IMG/VR virus record: IMGVR_UViG_3300045971_001064
Span: 1-64,000 of that record
DNA: 64,000 nt
Strand: one strand, 5' to 3'
Source of the DNA: a virus
Made by a program: the position numbers and the translations under genes
Part shown: positions 24,701 through 32,754 of the stretch, in pieces
Layout of the letters: every line of letters starts with the position of its first letter
How positions within the stretch are numbered: the stretch's first letter is position 1
The notes under the pieces: model-generated
What the model was told of the DNA's origin: nothing
The model's database searches: none
The model's input: only the letters and a program-made list of their open reading frames with translations

Positions 24701-27700
24701 AGGTCGTCACCACTCCTCGTGAGCGCCAGACCTTCAACCGCGCCGCGGGCAACATGTTTGCCCGTGAGAGCTACGTCACCGACGACAGGAGCCAAGGCGA
24801 CATCTACGAGAGGTTCCGCGAGAACCCGGCGATGAAGCAGGCCACCATCGACCGCGACACCGCGACCATCGCCAAGGACAGGCACGTCGGCGCCCAGTAC
24901 ACAGGCAACGCTGGCGTCGGCCACCCGGGCCACGGCGCCCCGCGCGACGAGCGCGACCTCATCCCCGACGCGGGCACCGGGGCGTCTGCCACGTCGGCCG
25001 CCTTCGCGCCTTCGTCTGCTCCTCGTCGGAAGCTCAACCCGGCTGAGGCTGCCGCGTGGAGCGACCCGACCTACCTGCCGAGCACGCTGCATCACGAAGA
25101 CCTCCACCGCATCTTCGCGCGGGTCCAGCACAAGCACGGCGAGCGCGGCCGGGAGATGTTGGCCCGCAACCTCGTCCACGTGCTGCCTCAGGACCTCCAG
25201 TCGGCGGTGATGAAGCACCTGTTCTACGCGCAGCCGAAGAACATGAACGAGCCCTTCCCCGAGGAAGAGGCCATCACCGAGTTGACGTCGTACCTGAACA
25301 GCCCTCAGATGCGCGACGGCTTCCACAAGAAGCAGCAGCACTCGTCCGAGCAGCAGAAGGCCTTCCACGACAAGATGAAGCGCGCCTACCGGCTCCTGCT
25401 GGCGGTCTCGCCCACGGTCGACGAGGGCTGGCTGCACCACGAGAAGCCGTGGATGAAGCGTGGCGTGGCCATGCGCAAGTTCACCGAGCCCCAGTCCGGC
25501 ACCGGGCTGTCGGCCGCCGAGGCCCACGAGGTCTTCCGCGGCTCGAACAAGCTGACGAAGTCGCGCCCAGACCTGCTCGACGCCAACTCCTTCGCGTTCG
25601 CCTTCGAGACCGACCCGACCTTGATGGACAGCATCGACGCGCGCCACTGGGAGTTGGAGTTGCGCAAGATGGGGAGCTTGAACGAGTACCCTACGGCCGC
25701 CTCGAACTTCATCAAGGAGTTCCAGAAGCGGACCGTGCACAACGGGTTCGACGAGCGCCTCGGCCGCTACCACAACACCACGGGCGACAACACCGAGGGC
25801 ACTCTCATCGTCATGTCTCCGCGCATCAAGGCATGGAGCGACAAGCCGACCGTGGGCCTCGACTGGATTCAGGCGCTGAAGCAGGGTAACGGCGACGGGC
25901 ACCGGTCCATGAAGTTCATCACCGACCTCGCCGACAAGCATGGCGTCAGCGTCGAGTTGCACGTGGGCAGTGACGGCGGCGCCAAGACGTCGCCCAAGTC
26001 GATGCTCCACAAGTTCTACAAGAAGCACGGCTTCGTGAAGCGCGGCAAGTTCGAGAAGGACATCCTCGTCAGGCACGCGACCACGCACGCTGTCACCGAG
26101 CCGGGCGAGACGTTGAAGCTGGGCTCGACGATGCGGACCATCAAGAAGGCTGAGGAGGAGTTCGACCTCGCCAAGATGGCCGTGGTCCACGACGACCCCG
26201 AGAGCCCGATGACGGTCTACCGCGTCGAGGACCCCGAGACCAACCTCGGCCCCTACACCGACCCCGACGAACCGCCCTCGAAGGTGGAGCCTCCGCGCGG
26301 CCAGACCCTCCGCGACCGGACCACCGGCTACCGCCGCGCCAAGACGCACCCGAACCCCGAGCCCGAGACCGACTTCGATGCGCGCGACTACCGGGACTTC
26401 GAGGCCCAGTACAAGAAGGTGCGCTTCGGCTTCATGTCCCGGCAGGACGCCTACAACTGGTTCGGCCGCGACCTCTCCGGCGCTGTCCGGGAGCAGGAGC
26501 ACCCGCCTTCCTACAAGGTGGTGAAGGTGCTGGCGCGCAAGGTGTGGAAGTCGCGCACGGGCAAGCAGGTCTTCTTCGTGCCGCACAAGCCAGTCAAGAA
26601 GAGCGAGCCCGAGGGCGACGTGCTGGAGAAGATGTCGGTCTTCCACGACGACCCGAAGAATCCGCGCAAGGTCTACCGCGTCGAGGATTATCATGGCCGC
26701 GGCCCGTACCAGAACAAGTACGACGTGATGCCGGACAAGGAGCGCGACCCCCGGTGGGCCGCGAAGCGCCCGAACCCCGGTCGCGACTTCCCGGCCAAGG
26801 AGTGGTCGCAGAACCCCGAGGGCGGCGTCTTCGGCTTCGCTCGCCCAGAGGATGCTGTCGAGTGGTTTGGTCCGCATCGCCTCGCTCGCCTTAAGGCCAC
26901 AGGCTTCGAGCTTCGTGAAGTGCTGGCTCACAAGGCCTACCTCTCGAACTCCGGTAGGCAGGTGGTGTTCCAGCGTTCTCCTCCTCCGCCATCTGGCGCG
27001 CGACCAGCCAACCCGGTAGTCCCTGTACCGAAGGTCAAGGGGCCGTGGGTTCCACATCCTGAGGCCGCTGAGCACGCGGTGACGGCTCTGCGTAACGCCC
27101 ACGACCAGCACCTCGACACGCTCTCGGCGGCCTTCGGCAAGCTGCCCAAGCAGAAGCAGGTCAAGGTCGAAGGGTTGGAGGACTCATTCCAGCAGGCTCT
27201 CTCGGAGAAGGATGCCGAGTCGCTGAAGGACCACCCCTTCGTCCAGTGGGCTCGCACCGTGGTTCCTGAGTTCGGTCAGTCCATGCAGAAGAGCGAGGAC
27301 TTCGTGTTGCCCACCGAGAGCATCCTGAAGCCCGGCGAGGAGTCGGCTGCCAAGCTCATGCTCGGCCACCGCAAGGACCACGAGACCGCTCTCAAGGCCG
27401 CTCGCTTCCTCACCGGCCGCAAGGAGCCCGTCGACGAGAACCTGTTCACGCTGGCCCTCAACGTCTTCGACGGCGACTTCGAGCGGGCCGCTCTGTTCGC
27501 CGTGGGGATGACGGACTCCGAGGCCAACCTGAAGGCCTTGCGCGCCGCCCTCAAGCTGGGTGAGTTCTCGCAGGAGACCACCGAGTTGTCGAAGAACGAG
27601 CCGGGCACGCCTCACATCGAGAGCGTGAACCCGGGCGCTCCTGACGCGACGCCCACCGCCGACGAGGTGAAGCGCGGCGTGACGGCCGGTCTGGTGCAGC

Positions 27701-28497
27701 CGCTCAAGCTCGGCGGGAAGCACTCGAAGGGCTCCATGGCTGTGCGCGACCCGAAGACGGGCAACACTTGGTTGCTCAAGCCCGGCGCCGGGAAGGCTTC
27801 GCCCGCGGCTGGCGTGCGTGATGGAGCTTCGTCGCAGTCTGCGCGCGAAGCCGCCTTCTGGCACTGCATGGACCGAACGGGTCTCGGCAACTACGGCCCC
27901 AAGTGCGACCTGCTCGAAGTGAATGGCGGACAGGTTGCGGCGATGAAGCTGCTGGGCCCGTCTTGGAAAAGCGCCGACGAACAGAACCGCAAGGTCGACG
28001 GTTGGGCACGTGAGATTCTCCAGCCCTACCTCGACCGCGGCGACGTCCACCGTATCGCGGCTTTGTTCTGGGTCTTGGGCGAAAGTGACGCCCATGGTCA
28101 GAACGTCCTCGTGCACGCAGAGTCAATCGCTCTCATCGACCACGGCTCCTCGTTTGCTGGTCCGAACTTCAACCCCGGCCGCGACAGCAAGTCGTTTACC
28201 CCCTACATCCTGCGCGTGTTCGCTCCGGCGGGCTACACCAAGAAGAAGCCCGAGGACCGCATCTCCGGTCTGCCCGTGTTGATGCCTGCTGGCGACATCG
28301 CGCTGAGGAAGTGGGTGCACAGCATCGACCCCGGGCTCATCTCCGAGACCATGGGCTCGCACGGCATCGGGCAGGTGGAGCAGGAGGCTGTGCTGGAACG
28401 ACTCAACGACCTCCAGCACCACGAGGGCCCGAGCCTGAGCCGCTACGTCAACGAACTCTGGGCGGGTGTGGTTCTTCCTCCGCACTTGAGGAGCTAG
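21718..28497 (+). CDS. Giant polyvalent protein 2 (about 2259 aa): zinc knuckle, metallopeptidase, GNAT-like, tandem VYRVED modules, kinase-like
   Basis: ATG 21718 is chosen over GTG 21712 because the TAATCT signal then stands 8 nt upstream. N-terminal C-Q-S-C knuckle near residue 39; a long helical region of unknown type; HExxH peptidase (H1126-E-D-L-H1130, with E-E-E-A-I-T-E near 1182); GNAT-like module (about 1390-1450, ending K-F-Y-K-K-H-G-F); two tandem copies of a module that begins V-x-H-D-D-P and contains V-Y-R-V-E-D, G-P-Y and a late W-F-G (about 1488-1625 and 1640-1758); C-terminal HipA/PI3K-like kinase fold (about 1995-2250) with S-D-A-H-G-Q-N and L-I-D-H-G-S-S. K-[SA]-E linkers occur at several borders. 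Partner of the first giant protein in a presumed virion-delivered effector set. Confidence 0.88.
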   Translation: MAPPKSNVNPAGSGPFFHAKGHEVSKGHKLANGGNSWDCQSCGQDYDPDEVFAEHELPEDDGLGGETVKVTKPSVTPSLSPMQAAQKVSALLDGTPDVKPSGVVQMEAPAGLANMGERLVGQNKTAKQNRRCWQGPGSEALHAQFNHRIHTPLANVSLEGEHFDHHHGAWLKIQGNSLYVANKLIGDSRVSHDTPLSHIDLYSAYKSTPHAPASTFLKYLVHRINHVEDYEDPTKGHKLDVAFKELVQRGGAAEKNGHISIQDLHDWTDRHATTVVPQLLAEKQRMQMDVARGIGLNVRSINGEPHVALTRGLNSDIMQDEHSLSSHADTVDTGFGSDMHHSWVPLKDLWFLYDLDRTARSHIHMGPEDEALISNTGPRYEASAHDVKKNRIKRWPSQHPYVYDDMSDESLAKLLSGASSNPDADNELKYAIKDHKNAGPAVWAFERRRFEDAGMTPELGRPPIGAFGYKWYPREEVMKAAALSKVSVDGPAWFRNQNLNAQDLETLSAKLFDGEPKKNSYSGLVDEGAQQLLTHPAMNSHVLERIWRAQHGSPWAPTLLESPLATHQMREDAIEQAKFMSGAGLLAPLKLMRAVTSNPHHTEEQAQKVFDWAVQNGMFRDNEDLHNAIARAKLPAETVLKLYDRRDELGEEQAVRNSSRGFEPGGHLTPDERREYNTLGAIKNDFMQVHPDANVVARVAASKPGRVSPLTLLQRLSCNGGTLEPVLQAALITECEHLYGHGTPHLGSTRQPVVEFLEKLAGAKGLSQESINYLAHYKDNLVREVLGLNKSIAPEQLRAAFPKGVQFPERSNIHYETGTHTGTIAEELGQAYWRRKQYAEKKAKLHFIKPLPADLAKSSEEDLWRAAARHWLADQTTKGFYAVIHKDVAEGALRDKAIEPQFTDELLDGEAVFGRPATPENLIKLQKLAGPDEVVAYFETPVAPREHTDGSLYWTERVPCETIQLADVGDEPLAKMHTPLTFPKLGVEDDRRETKVVTTPRERQTFNRAAGNMFARESYVTDDRSQGDIYERFRENPAMKQATIDRDTATIAKDRHVGAQYTGNAGVGHPGHGAPRDERDLIPDAGTGASATSAAFAPSSAPRRKLNPAEAAAWSDPTYLPSTLHHEDLHRIFARVQHKHGERGREMLARNLVHVLPQDLQSAVMKHLFYAQPKNMNEPFPEEEAITELTSYLNSPQMRDGFHKKQQHSSEQQKAFHDKMKRAYRLLLAVSPTVDEGWLHHEKPWMKRGVAMRKFTEPQSGTGLSAAEAHEVFRGSNKLTKSRPDLLDANSFAFAFETDPTLMDSIDARHWELELRKMGSLNEYPTAASNFIKEFQKRTVHNGFDERLGRYHNTTGDNTEGTLIVMSPRIKAWSDKPTVGLDWIQALKQGNGDGHRSMKFITDLADKHGVSVELHVGSDGGAKTSPKSMLHKFYKKHGFVKRGKFEKDILVRHATTHAVTEPGETLKLGSTMRTIKKAEEEFDLAKMAVVHDDPESPMTVYRVEDPETNLGPYTDPDEPPSKVEPPRGQTLRDRTTGYRRAKTHPNPEPETDFDARDYRDFEAQYKKVRFGFMSRQDAYNWFGRDLSGAVREQEHPPSYKVVKVLARKVWKSRTGKQVFFVPHKPVKKSEPEGDVLEKMSVFHDDPKNPRKVYRVEDYHGRGPYQNKYDVMPDKERDPRWAAKRPNPGRDFPAKEWSQNPEGGVFGFARPEDAVEWFGPHRLARLKATGFELREVLAHKAYLSNSGRQVVFQRSPPPPSGARPANPVVPVPKVKGPWVPHPEAAEHAVTALRNAHDQHLDTLSAAFGKLPKQKQVKVEGLEDSFQQALSEKDAESLKDHPFVQWARTVVPEFGQSMQKSEDFVLPTESILKPGEESAAKLMLGHRKDHETALKAARFLTGRKEPVDENLFTLALNVFDGDFERAALFAVGMTDSEANLKALRAALKLGEFSQETTELSKNEPGTPHIESVNPGAPDATPTADEVKRGVTAGLVQPLKLGGKHSKGSMAVRDPKTGNTWLLKPGAGKASPAAGVRDGASSQSAREAAFWHCMDRTGLGNYGPKCDLLEVNGGQVAAMKLLGPSWKSADEQNRKVDGWAREILQPYLDRGDVHRIAALFWVLGESDAHGQNVLVHAESIALIDHGSSFAGPNFNPGRDSKSFTPYILRVFAPAGYTKKKPEDRISGLPVLMPAGDIALRKWVHSIDPGLISETMGSHGIGQVEQEAVLERLNDLQHHEGPSLSRYVNELWAGVVLPPHLRS

Positions 28498-28500
28498 ACG

Positions 28501-28506
28501 TAATCT
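28501..28506 (+). promoter_or_regulatory. TAATCTAG signal, leaderless
   Basis: TAATCT followed by six bases and ATG 28513; it starts just three bases after the stop of giant gene 2. Confidence 0.55.
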
Positions 28507-28512
28507 AGAGGC

Positions 28513-28995
28513 ATGACCCTCACGTGCCCAAGGTGCAAGGCTGCTAAGCCGTCCGACCAGTTCAATCGCGACGTGAGTCGCCCAAGCGGAAGGCAGGTGT
28601 CCTGCCGAGCGTGTGAGAAGGTCTACCGCGACACGATGATGGACAGGACCAAGAGGTCGGCCGACAACAAGGCTTGGCGCTTGGCCAATCGCGAGTACGT
28701 TCGTGCCGAGAACCGCGCGTGGCACTACCGCGCCAACTACGGCATGACCATCGCCGACTACGACGCGCTGTTGCTGAAGCAGGGCGGTGGATGTGCGGTC
28801 TGCAAGACTAAGAAGACCGGCACGCGCAACCACTTCTTCTGCGTCGACCACCGCCACGTCGATGGCTACGACGCGCTGGTGGCCGAGGAGAAGCGGCGTC
28901 ACGTCCGCGGCCTGCTCTGTGTGACCTGCAACTTGGTAGCCGGGAAGCTGGAGGAGTTCCCCGGCGCCTTCGAGGCCTACGTGGCGGGGCTCTAG
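28513..28995 (+). CDS. HNH endonuclease, recombination endonuclease VII-like
   Basis: 160 residues. N-terminal knuckle C-P-R-C...C-R-A-C, a helical linker, then G-C-A-V-C, F-C-V-D-H-R-H-V-D-G and R-G-L-L-C-V-T-C-N, the endonuclease VII pattern. Paralogous to the gene at 5453. Its stop overlaps that of the convergent - strand gene by two to four bases. A free-standing homing endonuclease is the simplest reading. Confidence 0.87.
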   Translation: MTLTCPRCKAAKPSDQFNRDVSRPSGRQVSCRACEKVYRDTMMDRTKRSADNKAWRLANREYVRAENRAWHYRANYGMTIADYDALLLKQGGGCAVCKTKKTGTRNHFFCVDHRHVDGYDALVAEEKRRHVRGLLCVTCNLVAGKLEEFPGAFEAYVAGL

Positions 28996-29522
28996 ACGTC
29001 CAGCCTCATCTGCTTGGCCTGCTGCGCCTTCCACATGGTGCCGAAGCTGGTGCCGGTGACCGCAGCGGCCCGGCGGATGGACATGCCTGACGCCATCAGC
29101 TTCAGCCCCTTCGCCACCGCCTTGGGGTCGACCGGCCGCCGCCCGTTGCCCACGCGCCTGTCCGGCTTCACGTAGCGGTCGTACTCCTTCAGCGCCTTCC
29201 GGATGGTGGCGATGAGCTTGCGCTCGGCCTTGACGATGGCCAGCGCCGTCAGCGCACGGTCACCGACGCCCGGCATCATCGGCCCGCGCGCCATCTCCTC
29301 TAGACGCCTCGCCGCTTGCTCCTTCTCGATGTCCGTCGTCCGCAAGGGCCGGAGGGGCGGCAGGCCAGCGGCGCGGCGCTCGATGGGGGTGTAGCCCGCG
29401 TACCCCGGCTCGCCCTCGCGCAGCGCCTTCTTCTTGTAGTCGGCGTACTCCTTCTGCGTCTTGATGGAGCCCTTGATGCTGATGTTGGGGTCGAGGCCAC
29501 TGATGCGGTCGAGGAAGCTCAC
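28992..29522 (-). CDS. Helix-turn-helix protein
   Basis: 176 residues from GTG 29522, overlapping the previous stop (GTGA). A basic helical body is followed by a C-terminal resolvase/Hin-type helix-turn-helix (K-A-V-A-K-G-L-K-L-M-A-S-G-M-S-I-R-R-A-A-A-V-T). DNA binding is likely. It could be a regulator or a small-terminase-like protein; nothing near it supports the second option. Confidence 0.65.
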   Translation of the reverse strand: MSFLDRISGLDPNISIKGSIKTQKEYADYKKKALREGEPGYAGYTPIERRAAGLPPLRPLRTTDIEKEQAARRLEEMARGPMMPGVGDRALTALAIVKAERKLIATIRKALKEYDRYVKPDRRVGNGRRPVDPKAVAKGLKLMASGMSIRRAAAVTGTSFGTMWKAQQAKQMRLDV

Positions 29523-30001
29523 AGGTTCTCCTTGGGGTAGCTGAGGATGGGGATGACGTCGCCCCAGTACGCGCGGACCCGCTTGCCAGCGTCCTGCGTG
29601 CGGCGGTAGCGACGGCTGAAGGCGCGCTCGATGACCATGCTCTCGTAGACTTGGATGGGCAGCGGGTAGCCGATGCCGGGGTCGTGGACCACGCCGTTGA
29701 GCAGGAGCACCCAGTGCCCCCACATCGTCTTGTTGTCGACCACGGACATGACCGCGAACTCGGGCAGGCGGGTGAGCTTGCCCTTGCGCCGGTAGAAGCT
29801 GGAGCACTTCCCGACCTTCATGCCGAGCTTGCGCAGGCCTCGGACGAGGTCCTCGACGTCGGTCCCGGCTTCACGCAGGGTGGAGACGCCGACTGCCGCG
29901 GTGGCCTCGTCGAGCGTCACGTTGGCAGCCATGGCAACCACCGCCTGACCGCACATGCCGCTTGAGTCCGGCTGGAGGAGCGGCTTGACGGAGAAGGTCA
30001 T
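29519..30001 (-). CDS. Papain-like (C39-type) cysteine peptidase-like protein
   Basis: 160 residues from ATG 30001. The order Q-P-D-S-S-G-M-C-G-Q-A-V-V-A-M (Cys nucleophile near residue 18), G-H-W-V-L-L (His) and V-H-D-P-G-I-G (Asp) matches C39/bacteriocin-processing peptidases. The protein is short and unanchored. Second gene of the operon that begins with the wHTH protein; substrate unknown. Confidence 0.65.
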   Translation of the reverse strand: MTFSVKPLLQPDSSGMCGQAVVAMAANVTLDEATAAVGVSTLREAGTDVEDLVRGLRKLGMKVGKCSSFYRRKGKLTRLPEFAVMSVVDNKTMWGHWVLLLNGVVHDPGIGYPLPIQVYESMVIERAFSRRYRRTQDAGKRVRAYWGDVIPILSYPKENL

Positions 30002-30297
30002 GTCGCCTGCCGCACGTCGTGGACGGTGAGCTTCCAGCCGCAGTTGGGGCACTTGTGCCCTTCGGTCTGGTAGGTCTCGGTGAAGCCGACCAGCCTGTAC
30101 TTCCACACGCCGACCTGCCCCTCGACCGGCTTGCCCTCGATGACCCAGCAGGGCTGCTCGCGGTCCTCGTTCAACTCGCCCTTGCGAAGCTGGAGAATCT
30201 GGGCGCCGAACCGGTGGCCGACCTTCTCCACCAGTTCGAGGTTGGTGTGCTCCTTCCCGTCGGCGAGGATGGCTGCAAGCTGGTCGAGGCGGTTCAT
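29998..30297 (-). CDS. Winged-helix DNA-binding protein
   Basis: 99 residues. Residues 1-45 (LDQLAAILADGKEHTNLELVEKVGHRFGAQILQLRKG) form a winged helix-turn-helix, and a C-terminal C-P-N-C-G could bind a metal. Leaderless start from a class B promoter. First gene of a three-gene operon; it may regulate its own promoter. Confidence 0.7.
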   Translation of the reverse strand: MNRLDQLAAILADGKEHTNLELVEKVGHRFGAQILQLRKGELNEDREQPCWVIEGKPVEGQVGVWKYRLVGFTETYQTEGHKCPNCGWKLTVHDVRQAT

Positions 30298-30303
30298 GGC
30301 CCT

Positions 30304-30332
30304 ATCCTAGCTCAGGTGCGTGCCCTGCGCCA
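30304..30332 (-). promoter_or_regulatory. Class B promoter, leaderless
   Basis: Reading the - strand: TGGCGC (30332-30327), 17-bp spacer, TAGGAT (30309-30304), six bases, ATG 30297. It lies within the 3' end of the upstream gene. Confidence 0.8.
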
Positions 30333-30645
30333 CGTTCTTGCCGGAGAACATCATGAACGAGCGGGAGGTGAAGACCTTGCCGTCGTAGGTGCTCTTGCTC
30401 ACCTTGGTCTCGGTGGCGATGACCTGCCAGCGGAGGCCCGGCTTGGGCTTGACCAGCGCGAGCGCGTCGGCGACCAGCTTGTCCATCTCGAAGGTGTCGA
30501 TGGGCGCGTCGAGGGCCCGGTCGGCGAGGTGGATGGTCTGGAACTTCGCCGTCCGGTTGCGGCCGTAGACGCCCTTGACGTGCAGGCGGTACTCCATCAC
30601 GGTGGTCTCGGCGTCGGCGGCGGTCACTGCGGTCTGGGTGGTCAT
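30307..30645 (-). CDS. Small protein of unknown function
   Basis: 112 residues, starting MTTQTAVTAADAETTVMEYRL. Beta-rich middle and a C-terminus with several Ser/Phe. Leaderless under a class A promoter. No family recognised; part of the early-type cassette. Confidence 0.7.
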   Translation of the reverse strand: MTTQTAVTAADAETTVMEYRLHVKGVYGRNRTAKFQTIHLADRALDAPIDTFEMDKLVADALALVKPKPGLRWQVIATETKVSKSTYDGKVFTSRSFMMFSGKNVAQGTHLS

Positions 30646-30652
30646 AGGAAGC

Positions 30653-30681
30653 AGTCTACTCCTTCTCGGGTTCGATGTCAA
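30653..30681 (-). promoter_or_regulatory. Class A promoter, leaderless
   Basis: TTGACA (30681-30676), 17 bp, TAGACT (30658-30653), seven bases, ATG 30645. Confidence 0.85.
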
Positions 30682-30949
30682 GCGACCATTCCGGCCAGCC
30701 GCTGCCGTAGTACTTGGGGCCGAAGCTGATGTCCCAGCGCTCGACCGGCGCCTTGGCGCACTCGGCCATGGTGAACCAGCAGAGCATGTCGTGCTCGCCC
30801 TTGTCGGCCTTCCTGAGCCTGACCGACCAGCAGCAGGTCCCGGCCGAGCGGGTGCCCCAGCAGCGCCACCAAGCGTTCGGGCGGGGCTGCTCTAGGACCT
30901 CGAAGCCAAGGGCCTCCAGACGCTCCCTGATGACCTGAGAGGCCTTCAT
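30656..30949 (-). CDS. Hypothetical protein
   Basis: 97 residues from ATG 30949 (ATGA overlap with the upstream gene's stop). Rich in Trp and Cys (AWWRCWGTRS...CCWSV). Last gene of the 31818-30656 operon. Its 3' end contains the promoter of the next gene. Function unknown. Confidence 0.65.
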   Translation of the reverse strand: MKASQVIRERLEALGFEVLEQPRPNAWWRCWGTRSAGTCCWSVRLRKADKGEHDMLCWFTMAECAKAPVERWDISFGPKYYGSGWPEWSLDIEPEKE

Positions 30950-31281
30950 CCGGCGTCCTTGACCACTTCGTCGAGGCGGGTGACGACGTGCCCTCTCTCC
31001 CGCGACCGCTCGTGCCCGCCATATTCGGAGCGGAGCATGCCCGCCGCGGTCTGGCAGATGTGGACCTGCCGACGCCGCTCGCTCTTCGAGGTCGACTTCA
31101 CACTGACCAGCCACGAGGCCGTGCCAGCGATGATGTCGCCGAAGTAGACGGCCATCTTCTGGTAGTTGCGCAGGGCGAAGAAGAGGGTGCGGATGTCCTC
31201 GTCCGACATGCCCGGCTTCCCGGTGTCGACCATGGACTGCATGTACTTCTTCTCGATGTCGTCGATGTTGAAGGTGCTCAC
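30946..31281 (-). CDS. Hypothetical helical protein
   Basis: 111 residues from GTG 31281 (GTGA overlap). Mostly helical, starting MSTFNIDDIEKKYMQSMVDTG, with a Ser/Lys/Arg-rich middle. Function unknown. Confidence 0.65.
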   Translation of the reverse strand: MSTFNIDDIEKKYMQSMVDTGKPGMSDEDIRTLFFALRNYQKMAVYFGDIIAGTASWLVSVKSTSKSERRRQVHICQTAAGMLRSEYGGHERSRERGHVVTRLDEVVKDAG

Positions 31282-31520
31282 ATCGCCCCCATGCCCGGGA
31301 AGGTGGGGTTCTTGTCGCACCAGTCCTGCGCGCCCTCGCGGGTCAGGAAGGGCTTCCGGCCGAGGCCCGAGGTGCCGTCCGGGTGCACGACGGTCCAGCC
31401 GACGTTGACCATCTTCCAGTTCAGCTTGTCGGCCTCGGTGGTCCACGGGCAGGCGCCGCGGACAGAGGCGGTGAGGCCGGAGGTGTGCTTCCAGACGCGG
31501 GCGACGGCGACGGTGCTCAT
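31278..31520 (-). CDS. Hypothetical protein
   Basis: 80 residues, AAGGGGG before ATG. Contains a WTVVHPDGTSGLGRKPFLTREGAQ segment resembling small phage proteins that display a short beta-hairpin plus helix. Function unknown. Confidence 0.65.
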   Translation of the reverse strand: MSTVAVARVWKHTSGLTASVRGACPWTTEADKLNWKMVNVGWTVVHPDGTSGLGRKPFLTREGAQDWCDKNPTFPGMGAM

Positions 31521-31521
31521 G

Positions 31522-31818
31522 CTAGACCCCCTTGAGGAACGCGAGGATGGCGTTGCGGGTGTGCTTGATGCCGAGCGCCTTGCAGGCGTTCTTGAAGCCC
31601 TGACCGTCGTGGTTGAAGGAGCCGGTGCACAGCGCCCCCATCATCTTGATGTGGACGCCAGCGACGCCGCCGAAGAAGGGCGCGTCGCCCATGACGCTGG
31701 CCACCATGTTGGGGCTGTAGTCGCTGGGGTTGGCGCGGACAGCGGCTTCGAGGCCAGCGCGGTAGGCGTCGGAGAAGGCGGCGAAGCGGTCGTCACGGAA
31801 GGCGTTGGGGTCGTTCAT
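31522..31818 (-). CDS. Hypothetical protein
   Basis: 98 residues, first gene of the four-gene operon 31818-30656, leaderless under a consensus class A promoter. Helical C-terminus (FKNACKALGIKHTRNAILAFLKG). No known domain. Confidence 0.7.
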   Translation of the reverse strand: MNDPNAFRDDRFAAFSDAYRAGLEAAVRANPSDYSPNMVASVMGDAPFFGGVAGVHIKMMGALCTGSFNHDGQGFKNACKALGIKHTRNAILAFLKGV

Positions 31819-31825
31819 GGGAAGG

Positions 31826-31854
31826 AGTGTACCAGAGCCGGGGCCCGGTGTCAA
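31826..31854 (-). promoter_or_regulatory. Class A promoter, leaderless
   Basis: TTGACA (31854-31849), 17 bp, TACACT (31831-31826), seven bases, ATG 31818. The TGA of the upstream gene's stop codon is part of the TTGACA. Confidence 0.9.
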
Positions 31855-32189
31855 GCCCGCCCGGAGAGCAGGTTGGCGATGGCGTAGGCCACGAGCCAGT
31901 GACGCGGGCGGTCGAGGATGTCCGTGGCGGTGATGGGGCCCGGGGAGGTCTGGCGGAAGGCCTTGACGTTCAGGGCGAAGCGAGCGCGCTCGTCGTCGGT
32001 GTAGCGGTCGATGGCGGTCGAGGTCTTCCGGGCCCGCGCGTAAATCATGCGCTCCCGGACGGAGGTGGCGATGGCCGAGTCGATGTCGTGCCAGTAGCGG
32101 TTGAACAGGTCCGCGGCGTGCAGGTCCTCCACGAGGCTGTACCACGTGTAGTCGGAGAGGTCGTTCCCGGCGGCGAGCTTGGTGGTCAT
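31851..32189 (-). CDS. Hypothetical helical protein
   Basis: 112 residues, starting MTTKLAAGNDLSDYTWYSL. Acidic and helical; its stop codon lies in the next gene's -35. Own leaderless promoter. Function unknown. Confidence 0.7.
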   Translation of the reverse strand: MTTKLAAGNDLSDYTWYSLVEDLHAADLFNRYWHDIDSAIATSVRERMIYARARKTSTAIDRYTDDERARFALNVKAFRQTSPGPITATDILDRPRHWLVAYAIANLLSGRA

Positions 32190-32196
32190 GGGAAGG

Positions 32197-32225
32197 AGTA
32201 TACGCTGGTCAGGGTGGGAAGTCAA
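32197..32225 (-). promoter_or_regulatory. Class A promoter, leaderless
   Basis: TTGACT (32225-32220), 17 bp, TATACT (32202-32197), seven bases, ATG 32189. Confidence 0.9.
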
Positions 32226-32228
32226 GCT

Positions 32229-32630
32229 CTACAGCTTGGTCTCGGAGCCGCAGAAGCCGAAGCCGCGGAGGGAGCCCGAGACCTTGCCGCGCTTGCCGAT
32301 GACGAACCAGCAGCCAGCGCCGCCCGAGATGTGCCCGTTGACCTCGACCATGACGCTGCCGGAGATGACCTTGTTGGGGCTGCCCTTGCGGCCCTCGATG
32401 ACGGTCTTGAGGTCGACCTTGACGGTCAGGTTCGGCTTGTTGCCGAAGTAGTCGGCCTCGACGAGGGTCTTGCGGGCCAGCAGCCTGACGGCCGCCACTT
32501 GCGTGGAGGTCATGCTGAGCTTCATGTACTGAGCCCACGGCCGGAGGGCAGCGTCGACCCGCACGGACTGGGCGGCGTAGCGGACGTTCTCTTCGGCGCG
32601 GAAGGCGGCGATGGTCTCGGTGTCGGTCAT
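32229..32630 (-). CDS. Hypothetical protein
   Basis: 133 residues starting MTDTETIAAFRAEENVR. Helical first half; the second half is Gly/Val-rich and beta-type (VMVEVNGHISGGAGCWFVIG). Own promoter. Divergent from the membrane protein gene at 32755. Function unknown. Confidence 0.7.
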   Translation of the reverse strand: MTDTETIAAFRAEENVRYAAQSVRVDAALRPWAQYMKLSMTSTQVAAVRLLARKTLVEADYFGNKPNLTVKVDLKTVIEGRKGSPNKVISGSVMVEVNGHISGGAGCWFVIGKRGKVSGSLRGFGFCGSETKL

Positions 32631-32636
32631 GGTGGT

Positions 32637-32665
32637 GTTGTACCATGGGGCGTCTCAGGTGTCAA
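32637..32665 (-). promoter_or_regulatory. Class A promoter, leaderless
   Basis: TTGACA (32665-32660), 17 bp, TACAAC (32642-32637), six bases, ATG 32630. Confidence 0.85.
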
Positions 32666-32754
32666 GACCCTCCTCCTACGGACTTTCTCCCGGACATCTC
32701 GGGCATCGAGGGTGATAGAAGCCCCCAATCTTCCTAGTAGAAAGAGGGAACACC

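Noticed and set aside
31819-31825. CCTTCC before - strand start codons taken as a ribosome-binding site
   Set aside because: It has the polarity of anti-Shine-Dalgarno sequence, not Shine-Dalgarno. The constant 6-7 nt from -10 to ATG explains the segment as the promoter start region of a leaderless mRNA.
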